Shown piece by piece: positions 15,645-22,922 of a stretch of DNA of 64,000 nt. How positions within the stretch are numbered: position 1 is the stretch's first letter; each line of letters starts with the position of its first letter. This stretch comes from Corynebacterium sp. MSK041 (GTDB lineage Bacteria; Actinomycetota; Actinomycetes; Mycobacteriales; Mycobacteriaceae): NCBI RefSeq assembly GCF_030232265.1, contig NZ_JASPJK010000001.1, forward strand, positions 124,001 through 188,000. The letters are read 5' to 3'. Under the pieces are notes generated by a model that saw only the letters and a list, made by a program, of their open reading frames with translations, had not been told where the DNA came from and made no database searches. Both the position numbers and the translations under genes were made by a program.

Positions 15645-17246
15645 GTGACTGTTGTTTCTGGTTCTTTGTCGCTTGTGACGTCGCATCCGGCGGCGGTGTC
15701 GCAGGTGTGGGTGCGTGCCCGCGATACCCGCACTAATGGTGGCGATGTGGTGGTGGCGGACAATGCGCACATCGAGGTCAAGAATGGCGCGGTGCGTATG
15801 GAGCTTTTGCCGGGACCTGCGGTGATGGTGCTCACGCATCATGGGCGCACCACACGCACAATCCCACTCATGGTGACAGGCGACACCCAAACCCTCGCTA
15901 ATGCTGTGGAGCTTGGCCAGGCCACGGATGGTAAGAACACAGCCGAGTTGCAGGGTCTTTTGGATCGTATTGCTGCGGAGGTGGCGGGGGCTACTGATGG
16001 GAGTGTGGGGGAGGCTAAGCGGGCCGAGGAGAGCGCGAAGAAATCGGCTGTAGATGCTGGGCGGTCTGCCGGTGAAGCGAAAGCATCGGCGGAGTCGGTG
16101 GCGGGCGCTGTGGATGCTGTGTCCGAGCATGCCGGGTCTGCGAAGGCGAGTGCGTCTGCTGCGAAAACGTCTGAGGATAACGCGAAGAAGTCCGCAGACG
16201 CTGCCAAGGCGAGTGCACAGGATGCAGCCAAGTCAGCTGGGGCCGCGAAAACGTCGGAGGAGAACGCGCAGTCCCACGCCTCGGACGCTGCGAAACACGA
16301 AGTCGCCGCCAAAGGACACGCGGATGATGCTGCTGCGTCTGCCACTCGTGCGGGGGAGATCGCGGAGTCTACCTCGTGGGATGGTGACCGGCTGACCGTC
16401 AACGGGAAAACGTCACCTTCCCTGCGTGGCCCGAAGGGTGACCCCGGTGCGGACGGCACGATGACGTTTGATGATTTGACTCCGGCGCAGCGTGCGAAGC
16501 TGACCCCGGAGGTTAAGGATGGGGTGTGGTGGGTCGGTGGTGTGTCTACCGGAGTGAAGGCGCAGGGGGAACCTGGCCCTGCTGGCACCGTGCCCGGATT
16601 CACCATCAGTGATAATGGGGCCATCAATATCGGGCACACGCCAGGGCAGAATGGTGACGATTCTGTCGCTATTGGTGAAGGGGCACGGGCTGAGCAGTAC
16701 GGCGTGTCTGTGGGGTATGCGGCTTCCGGTTCCGGCGAGAATTCTGTGTCCGTGGGGTACGGGGTAATCAATGATGGTGATGAGTCTGTGGCGGTGGGGC
16801 CGGAGTCTGAGGTCACTAGTGAGCATGGCACGGCCATTGGCCGTAAATCCGCTGTGTCTGGTGGGTCTGCTGTGGCTGTGGGCGACGAAGCAGACGCCGA
16901 GGGGGAGTATTCTGTGGCGATTGGTCGTGCGTCGCATGTGACCGGTGCTGGTAGTGCTGCTATTGGGCCTATGCATACTGTGCATGCTGATGGGGAGACT
17001 CATGTGGGGCTGAATAGTGCGGCGGCAGCTTCGCTTTCGGTGCGTGATCCGAAAGTTGTTTTACATGGTAGGGCGGAGTCCACGGAGCCCGCGTCGCGCC
17101 CGGAGCACCTGATCAATAAAGGGTACGTGGATGCGGTGAAGGCGGATGTTGAGACGAAAGCAACGGTGAAAATGGTGTCGGCCCCACCAAGCGTTTTTGA
17201 GCCGAATGTGCTGTACGTCATCCCGGAGAACGGAGGGGGCGCGTAA
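15645..17246 (+). CDS. Tail fibre with collagen-like and YadA-like repeats
   Basis: A 533-residue fibre, probably the host-binding spike. After a beta-rich N-terminal domain (1-100) comes a long Ala/Lys/Ser coiled coil (about 110-245), then short Gly-X-Y collagen-like runs (GPKGDPGADG; QGEPGPAG). From about 335 to 460 there are repeats of SVAIGxxAxA type (SVAIGEGARA, SVSVGYGV, SVAVGPES, TAIGRKSAV), the left-handed beta-roll of trimeric adhesin heads. The end (YVDAVKADVETKATVK) resembles neck/chaperone segments. GTG 15645 has GGAGG upstream. The last base overlaps the next gene. Confidence 0.82.
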   Translation: MTVVSGSLSLVTSHPAAVSQVWVRARDTRTNGGDVVVADNAHIEVKNGAVRMELLPGPAVMVLTHHGRTTRTIPLMVTGDTQTLANAVELGQATDGKNTAELQGLLDRIAAEVAGATDGSVGEAKRAEESAKKSAVDAGRSAGEAKASAESVAGAVDAVSEHAGSAKASASAAKTSEDNAKKSADAAKASAQDAAKSAGAAKTSEENAQSHASDAAKHEVAAKGHADDAAASATRAGEIAESTSWDGDRLTVNGKTSPSLRGPKGDPGADGTMTFDDLTPAQRAKLTPEVKDGVWWVGGVSTGVKAQGEPGPAGTVPGFTISDNGAINIGHTPGQNGDDSVAIGEGARAEQYGVSVGYAASGSGENSVSVGYGVINDGDESVAVGPESEVTSEHGTAIGRKSAVSGGSAVAVGDEADAEGEYSVAIGRASHVTGAGSAAIGPMHTVHADGETHVGLNSAAAASLSVRDPKVVLHGRAESTEPASRPEHLINKGYVDAVKADVETKATVKMVSAPPSVFEPNVLYVIPENGGGA

Positions 17247-17794
17247 TGAGTCTGCATTTCGGCGGGAGTAAAACCAGGGAGATGTACTACGGGGGCCGGA
17301 AAATTAGGGAAGCGTGGTATCAGGGTAGACGTGTGTACCAGTCTAATGCGCTACCGGTGGAGGTCCCACCTCGGGGGAGTGACTGGTACGAATTGCGGAC
17401 GTGGTTCCGGAGGAAGCTAGAAGAGTACGGGGAAAACTACTGGACGGTGGCCACATTGCCGTTCAAGTTGGACACCAGTCAGGTCACCAACATGGAAAGC
17501 ATGTTCTATGGGTGTTCGTCGTTGACGTCGGTGCCGGAGATGGACACCTCCCAGGTCACCAACATGGAAAGCATGTTCTATGGGTGTTCGTCGCTCACGC
17601 AGGTGCCGGAGATGGACACCAGTCAGGTCACCAACATGAGAGCCATGTTCGACGGGTGTTCGTCACTAACGGACGGAAATGTCAAGCTCATTCGCAAAGA
17701 CGGCACGAAGCCGTCGTCCAGAACCTATATGATCGCCGGATCTGGTCTCACCCGTGAGCCTTTCTTCATGCCTGACGGTACCCCTATCGACTAA
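17246..17794 (+). CDS. BspA-like (DUF285) repeat protein, putative receptor-binding
   Basis: A 182-residue protein with three tandem 24-residue repeats of the form DTSQVTNMESMFYGCSSLT (residues about 76-147), the DUF285/BspA leucine-rich-like repeat known from bacterial surface proteins. The N-terminus (FGGSKTREMYYGGRKIREAW) resembles phage fibre-tip proteins that carry variable C-terminal domains. It follows the fibre gene with a one-base overlap. The role is probably receptor binding or fibre decoration. No signal peptide is present. Confidence 0.75.
   Translation: MSLHFGGSKTREMYYGGRKIREAWYQGRRVYQSNALPVEVPPRGSDWYELRTWFRRKLEEYGENYWTVATLPFKLDTSQVTNMESMFYGCSSLTSVPEMDTSQVTNMESMFYGCSSLTQVPEMDTSQVTNMRAMFDGCSSLTDGNVKLIRKDGTKPSSRTYMIAGSGLTREPFFMPDGTPID
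17471..17686 (+). repeat. Three tandem 72-bp repeats inside the BspA-like gene
   Basis: Units begin at 17471, 17543 and 17615, exactly 72 bases apart and in frame. The first two are nearly identical at DNA level. This allows gain or loss of whole 24-residue units by recombination or slippage without breaking the reading frame. Confidence 0.9.
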
Positions 17795-17810
17795 CCGCCC
17801 CCTTTTTTCA

Positions 17811-17834
17811 AGCACCCTGCTTTTGGGTGCTTTC
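17811..17834 (+). terminator. Rho-independent terminator after the BspA-like gene
   Basis: AGCACCC (17811-17817) and GGGTGCT (17825-17831) form a 7-bp stem with a TGCTTTT loop and end in TTT. Confidence 0.75.
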
Positions 17835-17853
17835 ACTATTTTTTGGAGGAAAA

Positions 17854-18421
17854 ATGCAGCAGCTACAAGCACAGATCATGGCCCTACCAGCCGACGAGTG
17901 GCAGGAGCTTTTGGGCTGGATGGTATCCACAGAAAAACACCGGCGTAACGCACTGCCAGCGGTGGAGCGTGGCCAAGCAGACCTCGTGGCGGAGCTACAG
18001 GAAGCCGGAAAACTGGACAAGCCGGACGCGGTGGACGCAGCCCAGGCCACGGAGAAGCCGGACAGTATCCCGGCGTGGGTGAACCCGCTCACGGACCATG
18101 CCCGCATGTATCACGCGGGTGCGGTGGTCACCCACAACAACAAGGTGTGGGAGTCCACCCACCCCGGACTGAATCACTGGGAACCCCGGCGCGCACGGCG
18201 TAGACAGTCGTATCTGGTTGGACATTACGTACCGTGTCCACCCACCCGCAGAACCCGACGAGCCCACCGCCGGTGGGGTGATCCCGTTCGGGCCGGGATT
18301 ACCCGTTAAAACCGGGGACATCGTGGAATACAACGGCACCCAATACAAAGTGCTGTCCGACCACACTACGCAAGAGTACTGGCCACCAAATGAGGCCCAC
18401 AGCCTCTTCCAAAAACTCTAA
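17854..18421 (+). pseudogene. Frameshifted carbohydrate-binding (CBM5/12-like) protein
   Basis: ATG 17854 (GGAGG upstream) opens a frame that encodes residues with an aromatic chitin-binding-like pattern (MYHAGAVVTHNNKVWESTHP, then NHWEP). At the run CCCC (18184-18187) the frame turns into Arg-rich nonsense and ends at 18309. Skipping one C restores sense in the +1 frame: GAHGVDSRIWLDITYRVHPP and a second module, TGDIVEYNGTQYKVLSDHT, to the stop at 18421. The intact protein would be 189 residues with two binding modules. Mutation, sequencing error or programmed +1 shifting on CCC-C are all possible. It lies just before the endolysin. Confidence 0.75.
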
Positions 18422-18487
18422 CCCCGAACCCCCCTTGACCGCGCTAGGTGAGGGGGTTCACTCATACCTAGGTAAGGAGGAAAAAGT

Positions 18488-19894
18488 ATGGTCACAATGC
18501 CAGTTCCCAAGGGTTTTTTCGTCACGTCGCCATTCGGGCCGCGTGCCGGGGGCTACCACTGGGGCACAGATTTTGGGCGCGGTGGTGGCTCCGGTGGTCA
18601 CCCTATCTACGCCGTCAAGGACGGCACCGTCACCCGCTCCGGCCCCGCATCCGGCTTCGGTAGGTGGATCACCATTGATCACCCCGCCAGCAACGGTGGT
18701 GGTGAGACCGTCTACGGCCACATCATTCCCGAGGTCAGTGTGGGGCAGCGCGTCGCGGAGGGGCAGCGTATTGGGCGTATTGACCCCAACCGCGCCACCA
18801 ACGGTGGCGTCGCCCCACACCTGCATATGGAGTGGCACCGCTTTTCGTGGTCACGTCCTGGTCCGAACCGGCTTGACCCGATGGTCATGCTGCGGGGCGC
18901 GAAATGGGTAGGAGACGCTACCCCGGCCACGCAGGCAGCGTCTACCCCCGCAGTGAAGCCCGCAGGGGACACAATTTTCGGTATCGACATTTCAGGGTGG
19001 CAGAAAAACTTCCCCCTGGCCAAAGCGAAAGCGGACGGGATGCAATTCGTCATCATCCGCCTATGCGACGGCACCTACCAAGACCCGCTTTTCAAATCGC
19101 ACCTCGCAGACGCGGAGCGCAACGGCTTACTCGTAAGTACCTACTGGTACCTCCGCGCCCCCTCGGAGGGGTCCACCATCTCCCAGCAGGTTGACGTGAT
19201 CGACCGGCAAATGGGCGGACGCCGCGACCTCGGCGTGTGGATCGACGTGGAATCCGTGGGCAGCACAGGCCGGAAGTTGCTCACCAAGGATGACGTGTGG
19301 GCAGCGAAGCGGGAGCTAGAGCGCCGTGGCTACCACGTGCCCGGCATCTACTCCGGCGCGTGGTACTGGGAGAAAATGCCCGGCGGTGAGCCGTCCATGG
19401 ATGGGCTGGGCTACCTGTGGGTATCCAACTACGGCCGCAACCGTAAGGGCCGGGCGCAGGATACCTACAAGGCAGACGGCGGGGACCAGCACCGAGGCTG
19501 GTCCTACCCACTGGGGGACCGCAGGCCCGACATTTTGCAATTCGGATCGGAGGGCATTGTCGGTGGACATCACCCCATCGACGTCAATGCTTTCAAGGGC
19601 AGCCTCGCTGACCTGGAAGCTATTTTCACTGGAAAACAATCACAGAAAGGTGCGCTCATGGCACTCACAAGCGACCAGCAGGACCAGCTATTCAGCATGG
19701 TCCGCGACATCCACCACGAAATGACGCACAAATTCCAGACCCGCGTACGCAACCGCGACGGGGAGCTGGAGCCGTACCGCGACACACTCGTGGGATACGT
19801 CCTCGAGACGGACCGAAAAGTCGAGGACATGCATAAAAACATGTTGCCCGCCGTCTGGAAAAAGATCACTAACGCATTCAGCAAGGAGAAGTAA
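18488..19894 (+). CDS. Two-domain endolysin: M23 peptidase plus GH25 lysozyme
   Basis: A 468-residue lysin that would cut both peptide cross-links and glycan strands. Domain 1 (about 10-130) is an M23/LytM metallopeptidase: H24-W-G-T-D28 and H111-L-H113 are the zinc-site motifs. Domain 2 (about 162-370) is a GH25 muramidase: FGIDISGWQ at the start and the catalytic WIDVES (Asp253, Glu255). The last 78 residues begin at an internal ATG with its own RBS and may form a separate product. AAGGAGG lies about 10 bases before the start. There is no signal peptide, so holin-dependent release is expected. Confidence 0.9.
   Translation: MVTMPVPKGFFVTSPFGPRAGGYHWGTDFGRGGGSGGHPIYAVKDGTVTRSGPASGFGRWITIDHPASNGGGETVYGHIIPEVSVGQRVAEGQRIGRIDPNRATNGGVAPHLHMEWHRFSWSRPGPNRLDPMVMLRGAKWVGDATPATQAASTPAVKPAGDTIFGIDISGWQKNFPLAKAKADGMQFVIIRLCDGTYQDPLFKSHLADAERNGLLVSTYWYLRAPSEGSTISQQVDVIDRQMGGRRDLGVWIDVESVGSTGRKLLTKDDVWAAKRELERRGYHVPGIYSGAWYWEKMPGGEPSMDGLGYLWVSNYGRNRKGRAQDTYKADGGDQHRGWSYPLGDRRPDILQFGSEGIVGGHHPIDVNAFKGSLADLEAIFTGKQSQKGALMALTSDQQDQLFSMVRDIHHEMTHKFQTRVRNRDGELEPYRDTLVGYVLETDRKVEDMHKNMLPAVWKKITNAFSKEK
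19658..19894 (+). CDS. Possible internal start product of the endolysin (C-terminal domain)
   Basis: ATG 19658 is in frame with the endolysin (codon 391) and has GAAAGG 8-13 bases upstream. It would give a 78-residue helical domain, starting MALTSDQQDQLFSMVRD. Some clostridial endolysins use internal starts to make extra copies of the C-terminal domain that assemble with the full enzyme. The same could apply here, but no experiment supports it. Confidence 0.45.
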   Translation: MALTSDQQDQLFSMVRDIHHEMTHKFQTRVRNRDGELEPYRDTLVGYVLETDRKVEDMHKNMLPAVWKKITNAFSKEK

Positions 19895-19895
19895 A

Positions 19896-20219
19896 ATGAC
19901 TCACCGTAATATTGCCCCTAAGCCCCGCGCCGTCATCGGAACCCCCTGGTTCATCCGCAAGGTGATCTACGTGGTCACCGCGATTGTGGGCCTTGTCGCC
20001 GTCGCCCTGGGATTCGTGCAGCCGGGTCAGGTGGACCAGTGGCTCACCCAAGCAGGGTCCCTCGCCGCCGTGATTGGTGGCCTGATGGCCGCTATGAATA
20101 CTGGCTGGGAGTCGGACGAGAAGCCCGTCGGTGTGCCCGTGCCAGCGCCTAAGCCCGCCCCGGCGGAGGTGTATGACGGATTTACGGCGTACCCGGACGA
20201 GGTGCATGATGCCCGCTAG
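19896..20219 (+). CDS. Putative holin
   Basis: A 107-residue protein starting one base after the endolysin stop. It has two hydrophobic segments: about 24-41 (VIYVVTAIVGLVAVALGF) and about 53-67 (GSLAAVIGGLMAAMN). A Pro/Ala-rich C-terminal tail follows. Size, topology and position next to the endolysin fit a phage holin that would permeabilise the membrane to trigger lysis. The family is not certain. Confidence 0.65.
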   Translation: MTHRNIAPKPRAVIGTPWFIRKVIYVVTAIVGLVAVALGFVQPGQVDQWLTQAGSLAAVIGGLMAAMNTGWESDEKPVGVPVPAPKPAPAEVYDGFTAYPDEVHDAR

Positions 20220-20655
20220 CCCGACCTTGCGCGTGTGCGTGGGTCGGGTGATGCGGAGGCTGCCCCGCATTTTGGCGGTGGTGTGGGGCATATGGTGTGT
20301 CGCCACGGCTGTGGCGTATGTTCACCACGTCCCGCAGCAGCTTGAGGCTGTGGACAGTGCCGTGACGGCCCCGGTGTGGGCTGTGTGGGCGACCTCGGCC
20401 ACCCTGCTTATCGTGGGGTCGCTGGCTCCCGGCGCGTCACCACCACAGGTACAAAACGTCTCGCGGTGGGCGCGGATTATCGGGATGGCTGTCGCGTGCG
20501 CCATGCTGATCCTGTGGTCCGCCGCTTTTTTCATCGACGAACCACGAGGATGGGTGTCCGCTAAAAATTACGCGCTATTGGCGGTGATGGCGATGGTGTC
20601 AAGCTGGATCATTGCCCGTGACAGCGCCAAGAGGCAGGAGGTGACCGCCACGTGA
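20206..20655 (+). CDS. Phage membrane protein, four predicted helices
   Basis: Tandem ATGs at 20206 and 20209 begin inside the holin gene. Translation from there gives 149 residues. Four hydrophobic segments are visible, including ILAVVWGIWCVATAVAYV, VWAVWATSATLLIVGSL, IIGMAVACAMLILWSAAFFI and YALLAVMAMVSSWIIA. It may be a second holin or antiholin, judging from the lysis cassette. No family is recognised. The 3' end overlaps the next gene by four bases. Confidence 0.6.
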   Translation: MMPASPTLRVCVGRVMRRLPRILAVVWGIWCVATAVAYVHHVPQQLEAVDSAVTAPVWAVWATSATLLIVGSLAPGASPPQVQNVSRWARIIGMAVACAMLILWSAAFFIDEPRGWVSAKNYALLAVMAMVSSWIIARDSAKRQEVTAT

Positions 20656-21035
20656 GCACTGAGGTCATCGTCGCCATTGTCTCAGGTGCGGGCGCGCTGA
20701 TCGTGGCGCTGATCAGCTCACTAGGGCGACGTGACGAAACATCCGCCACCGCGTCCGCCTCATTAATCTCGGGCCAGTCTGACCGGATTGACAAGCTGGA
20801 AAACCGCCTCGACAGTGTGGAAGAAGACCTACGTGCCACACGGCAGGAGCTACAGGCTATCCAGTCCCACGCGGGCGACCTACGCGACGCACTACGTCGT
20901 GCTTTGGCGTGGATCGCGGAGGTGATGGAGCACCTAGCTAACCCGCAGATGATCGCTGCCCCGCCCGCGCCCGATATTGAGGCGTGGCAAGCACTTATTG
21001 ACTCCCCACCAAAAGCCCGCAACCCGCCCAGCTAG
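20652..21035 (+). CDS. Small membrane-anchored coiled-coil protein of the lysis cassette
   Basis: A 127-residue protein starting at GTG 20652. One N-terminal transmembrane segment (VIVAIVSGAGALIVALIS) is followed by a coiled coil (residues about 46-90, RIDKLENRLDSVEEDLRATR). The layout recalls spanin-like or holin-associated proteins. It is the last plus-strand gene of the prophage and is followed by two terminators. Confidence 0.6.
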   Translation: MSTEVIVAIVSGAGALIVALISSLGRRDETSATASASLISGQSDRIDKLENRLDSVEEDLRATRQELQAIQSHAGDLRDALRRALAWIAEVMEHLANPQMIAAPPAPDIEAWQALIDSPPKARNPPS

Positions 21036-21049
21036 ACTAGGCGTAGCAC

Positions 21050-21084
21050 AGCCCGTCCTCTACCACCGGTACGGCGGGCTTTTC
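21050..21084 (+). terminator. Terminator at the end of the phage late operon
   Basis: AGCCCG (21050-21055) pairs with CGGGCT (21075-21080), followed by TTTTC, 15 bases after the last late gene. Confidence 0.75.
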
Positions 21085-21088
21085 TCAT

Positions 21089-21131
21089 AGACCCCCACTC
21101 TGGAATACACACCAGGGTGGGGGTCTTTTTT
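21089..21131. terminator. Bidirectional terminator between convergent phage operons
   Basis: GACCCCCACTCTGG and CCAGGGTGGGGGTC form a 14-bp stem with one G-T wobble around AATACACA, followed by a run of six Ts. It lies between the plus-strand late genes and the minus-strand right-end genes and probably ends both. Confidence 0.8.
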
Positions 21132-21136
21132 CGTGC

Positions 21137-21709
21137 CTAAAACCGGTTTCCCGAACCTGGACCACGCCCGCGCCTGTACCTACTGATCCGAGCTTGAGCT
21201 GTCACTGGCTTCACTCCGGATGAGGTTGCGAGCGACCGGACAGACACCGTGGGGTCTTCTAGTATCCCTATCGCAACTTCTGCCCACTCTGCCACGCTCC
21301 CAGTCGCGTCTAGCTGTGCTTTCTCGCCGTCGGTGAGTGCCCGTCCGGACCGGCCACGTAAATACTGCTCACGGCTCTTTCTAGCTCCCGCGCTACGTCC
21401 TCGGCTTACCGGCACACTGGCCTGTGTCGCCCTGGCGGGGTCGCGGTGCTTTTCTAGGCCTGCTAGGTGTGTCTCGCGGTGGCGCTCCCATGAGTCCCGC
21501 ATCCGTGACCGCACCGACTCAGCTATAAGCGGGCGTGATACTGGCAGGCCGTGTCTGGCGCGGTAGTCGGCCACCGTGTCCCCGTGTCCAGCGGCGATGT
21601 GCGTGGCGAGGTGCCGGTAGCGCTTCCCACAGGTGTGGCACAGTAGCCCGTCACCGGTCTCGTCGATGATGCCGTACTGGCCGTACCCGTCGCGCTCACC
21701 GACCTGCAT
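21137..21709 (-). CDS. Ros/MucR-like zinc-finger regulator
   Basis: A 190-residue protein with a zinc finger near residues 24-42: CHTCGKRYRHLATHIAAGH, the Cys-x2-Cys...His-x4-His arrangement of Ros/MucR-like regulators. DYRARHGLP follows, as in that family. The rest is Arg/Lys-rich, with a second helix-turn-helix-like region near the C-terminus (VRSLATSSGVKPVTAQARI). Its start overlaps the stop of the next upstream gene as TAATG. It lies on the strand opposite to the late genes and may be expressed in the lysogen. The target genes are unknown. Confidence 0.65.
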   Translation of the reverse strand: MQVGERDGYGQYGIIDETGDGLLCHTCGKRYRHLATHIAAGHGDTVADYRARHGLPVSRPLIAESVRSRMRDSWERHRETHLAGLEKHRDPARATQASVPVSRGRSAGARKSREQYLRGRSGRALTDGEKAQLDATGSVAEWAEVAIGILEDPTVSVRSLATSSGVKPVTAQARISRYRRGRGPGSGNRF

Positions 21710-22101
21710 TATTGTGCCTTGATCTGCTCAATGCGCTGACGGCTAAGGCCAGTGGTGCTGGCAACGTCTTTGATGCGGGCACCCGCGCCAAGTGCTTCCC
21801 GAATCGCGGTGTTGCGCTGCTGCTCCATTGATTCCAGCGCGTCCTGCGCTGCGCGGACAGCGGGCATAAGCTCCTCTAGTGCTGCGAGCTTGTCTTGTCC
21901 TAGGTCACCGGCGCGCTGCGCCTGGGCGACAGACTCAATCAGAAAATCCGCGTCATCATCGCTAATGTCATCGCGGTCGATGGTGCGTGACTCTAGCGCT
22001 TCAATCTGGGTGATGTAGGTCTCCAAGGCGGATTCTGCTGCGTGGTCGGTGATATTGCAACGTCCGGCGGTGCGGATAGCCAAGGTGGTGAGGTCAGTCA
22101 T
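21709..22101 (-). CDS. Small helix-turn-helix phage protein
   Basis: A 130-residue protein, acidic and helical. The C-terminal segment GARIKDVASTTGLSRQRIEQIK is a typical helix-turn-helix like those at the end of small phage and sigma-like DNA-binding proteins. AAGGACA precedes the ATG. It overlaps the zinc-finger gene and is 26 bases from the upstream gene, so all three probably form one operon. DNA binding is inferred from the motif only. Confidence 0.6.
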   Translation of the reverse strand: MTDLTTLAIRTAGRCNITDHAAESALETYITQIEALESRTIDRDDISDDDADFLIESVAQAQRAGDLGQDKLAALEELMPAVRAAQDALESMEQQRNTAIREALGAGARIKDVASTTGLSRQRIEQIKAQ

Positions 22102-22127
22102 TTGTGGTGTCCTTTCTGTGGTGTGGG

Positions 22128-22505
22128 CTAGTAGGTGCCTTTAAGCGCGGAGATGTAGGTGGAAGCGTCCTTGCGGGTCATCTTGGCGATCTCCGCATAC
22201 TCGGTAGGGGCCGGGGAAAACCAGGAGACATTCTGCCCGTCGGTCTGTGCGAGCAGCGACATGATGTAGTCCACCTGGCGCTCGGTGGCCAGCGGTTCGG
22301 TGGTGCCCGCCTTGAGCTGGCGGAGCTTCTGCTCTGCCCATGCGTCGAAAGAGCGCTGATCGGCGCGGTTCCAGGTGATAGCTTCCCAGCTTCCGTCTTT
22401 GTAGGTGTCGATGTCGATTTCGCGGCGGGCTGCTGAGATTTCGTCAAGGCTCATGCCTGCGTTGATTAGGGCGGTGACTTCTGCGGTGTGGTCGTATTGT
22501 GCCAT
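22128..22505 (-). CDS. Phage right-end protein of unknown function
   Basis: The first gene of the minus-strand operon, 125 residues. Two helical parts are visible: residues 1-35 (AEVTALINAGMSLDEISAAR) and 75-125 (ATERQVDYIMSLLAQ; MTRKDASTYISALKGTY). The last part resembles short domains found in phage single-strand or replication-associated proteins, but I do not recognise the family. AAAGGA lies upstream of the ATG and a good promoter lies 41 bases before it. Confidence 0.6.
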   Translation of the reverse strand: MAQYDHTAEVTALINAGMSLDEISAARREIDIDTYKDGSWEAITWNRADQRSFDAWAEQKLRQLKAGTTEPLATERQVDYIMSLLAQTDGQNVSWFSPAPTEYAEIAKMTRKDASTYISALKGTY

Positions 22506-22545
22506 TTTGGTGTTCCTTTCGGTGCTTTCCTTTGCTTACATCTTT

Positions 22546-22574
22546 ATTGTATGCCACAGCACTAGCGTATGCAA
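22546..22574 (-). promoter_or_regulatory. Promoter of the right-end phage operon
   Basis: On the minus strand TTGCAT, a 17-base spacer and TACAAT form a near-consensus sigma-70-type promoter. A GCAAG-TTGC-CTTGC inverted repeat at 22571-22584 overlaps the -35 side and could be an operator. It would drive the three minus-strand genes during lysogeny. Confidence 0.7.
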
Positions 22575-22660
22575 GTTGCCTTGCGTGCAATGTGTGAGTG
22601 GGGGTGAAAAACGGGGGTGGCACATGCCGCTCCCCGTGACTACTTTGTGACTGCATTTTG

Positions 22661-22700
22661 ACTACAAACGGCACCAAACGAGACCAAACGAGACCAAACC
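22661..22700 (+). repeat. Four imperfect 10-bp repeats close to attR
   Basis: ACTACAAACG, GCACCAAACG, AGACCAAACG and AGACCAAACC follow each other without gaps, about 80 bases inside attR. Short direct repeats in this position are typical of integrase or excisionase arm-binding sites. The stretch from 22585 to 22781 contains no gene. Confidence 0.55.
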
Positions 22701-22781
22701 GTCACACCATGCAAAACCACAAAAACAGCAGGCCAACACGCAAAAACGCAGCACACAACGCGTGACGAAAAACCACACACA

Positions 22782-22831
22782 ACTGGTTTACACCCAGTAG
22801 GTCGGCGGTTCGAGCCCGTCATGGCGCACCA
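22782..22831 (+). other. attR: 3' part of tRNA-Val (TAC)
   Basis: ACTGG-TTTACAC-CCAGT is an anticodon arm with anticodon TAC. It is followed by a variable loop, the T-arm GGCGG-TTCGAGC-CCGTC, ATGGCGC, A and CCA. The D-arm and 5' acceptor strand are missing and phage sequence lies upstream. This is the tRNA 3' segment that is duplicated when a phage integrates, so it marks the right end of the prophage. The complete gene should be at attL, left of the window. Confidence 0.85.
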
Positions 22832-22837
22832 GCTCAC

Positions 22838-22870
22838 AGCCACTTTCCGCTCAATGGGGAGTGGCTTTCG
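22838..22870 (+). terminator. Probable tRNA-Val transcript terminator
   Basis: AGCCACT (22838-22844) pairs with AGTGGCT (22860-22866), followed by TTCGG. It lies 6 bases after the tRNA CCA end, where the original tRNA transcript would have ended. The T-run is short. Confidence 0.5.
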
Positions 22871-22922
22871 GTTTTCCCGGGGCCTTGCCCGGGTGCCTCC
22901 CTATCTGCCCGTGGCCGGTGTG

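Larger units (their letters stand above)
1..22831 (+). mobile_element. Right portion of an integrated siphovirus prophage
   Basis: A continuous run of head, tail and lysis genes in canonical siphovirus order fills this stretch on the plus strand. It ends at the 3' part of a tRNA-Val gene at 22782-22831, the usual integration target of tyrosine integrases. No integrase, repressor, replication or terminase gene is present, so the left part lies outside the window. Most structural genes are intact, so the element could still form virions, but one tail-lysis gene at 17854 is frameshifted. Beyond 22831 the genes are chromosomal housekeeping genes. Confidence 0.93.

Noticed and set aside
17471..17686. 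CRISPR-like array
   Set aside because: The three 72-bp units are coding BspA-type repeats without spacers.
22782..22831. A functional tRNA-Val gene
   Set aside because: D-arm and 5' acceptor strand are missing; only the 3' part is present, as expected for attR.
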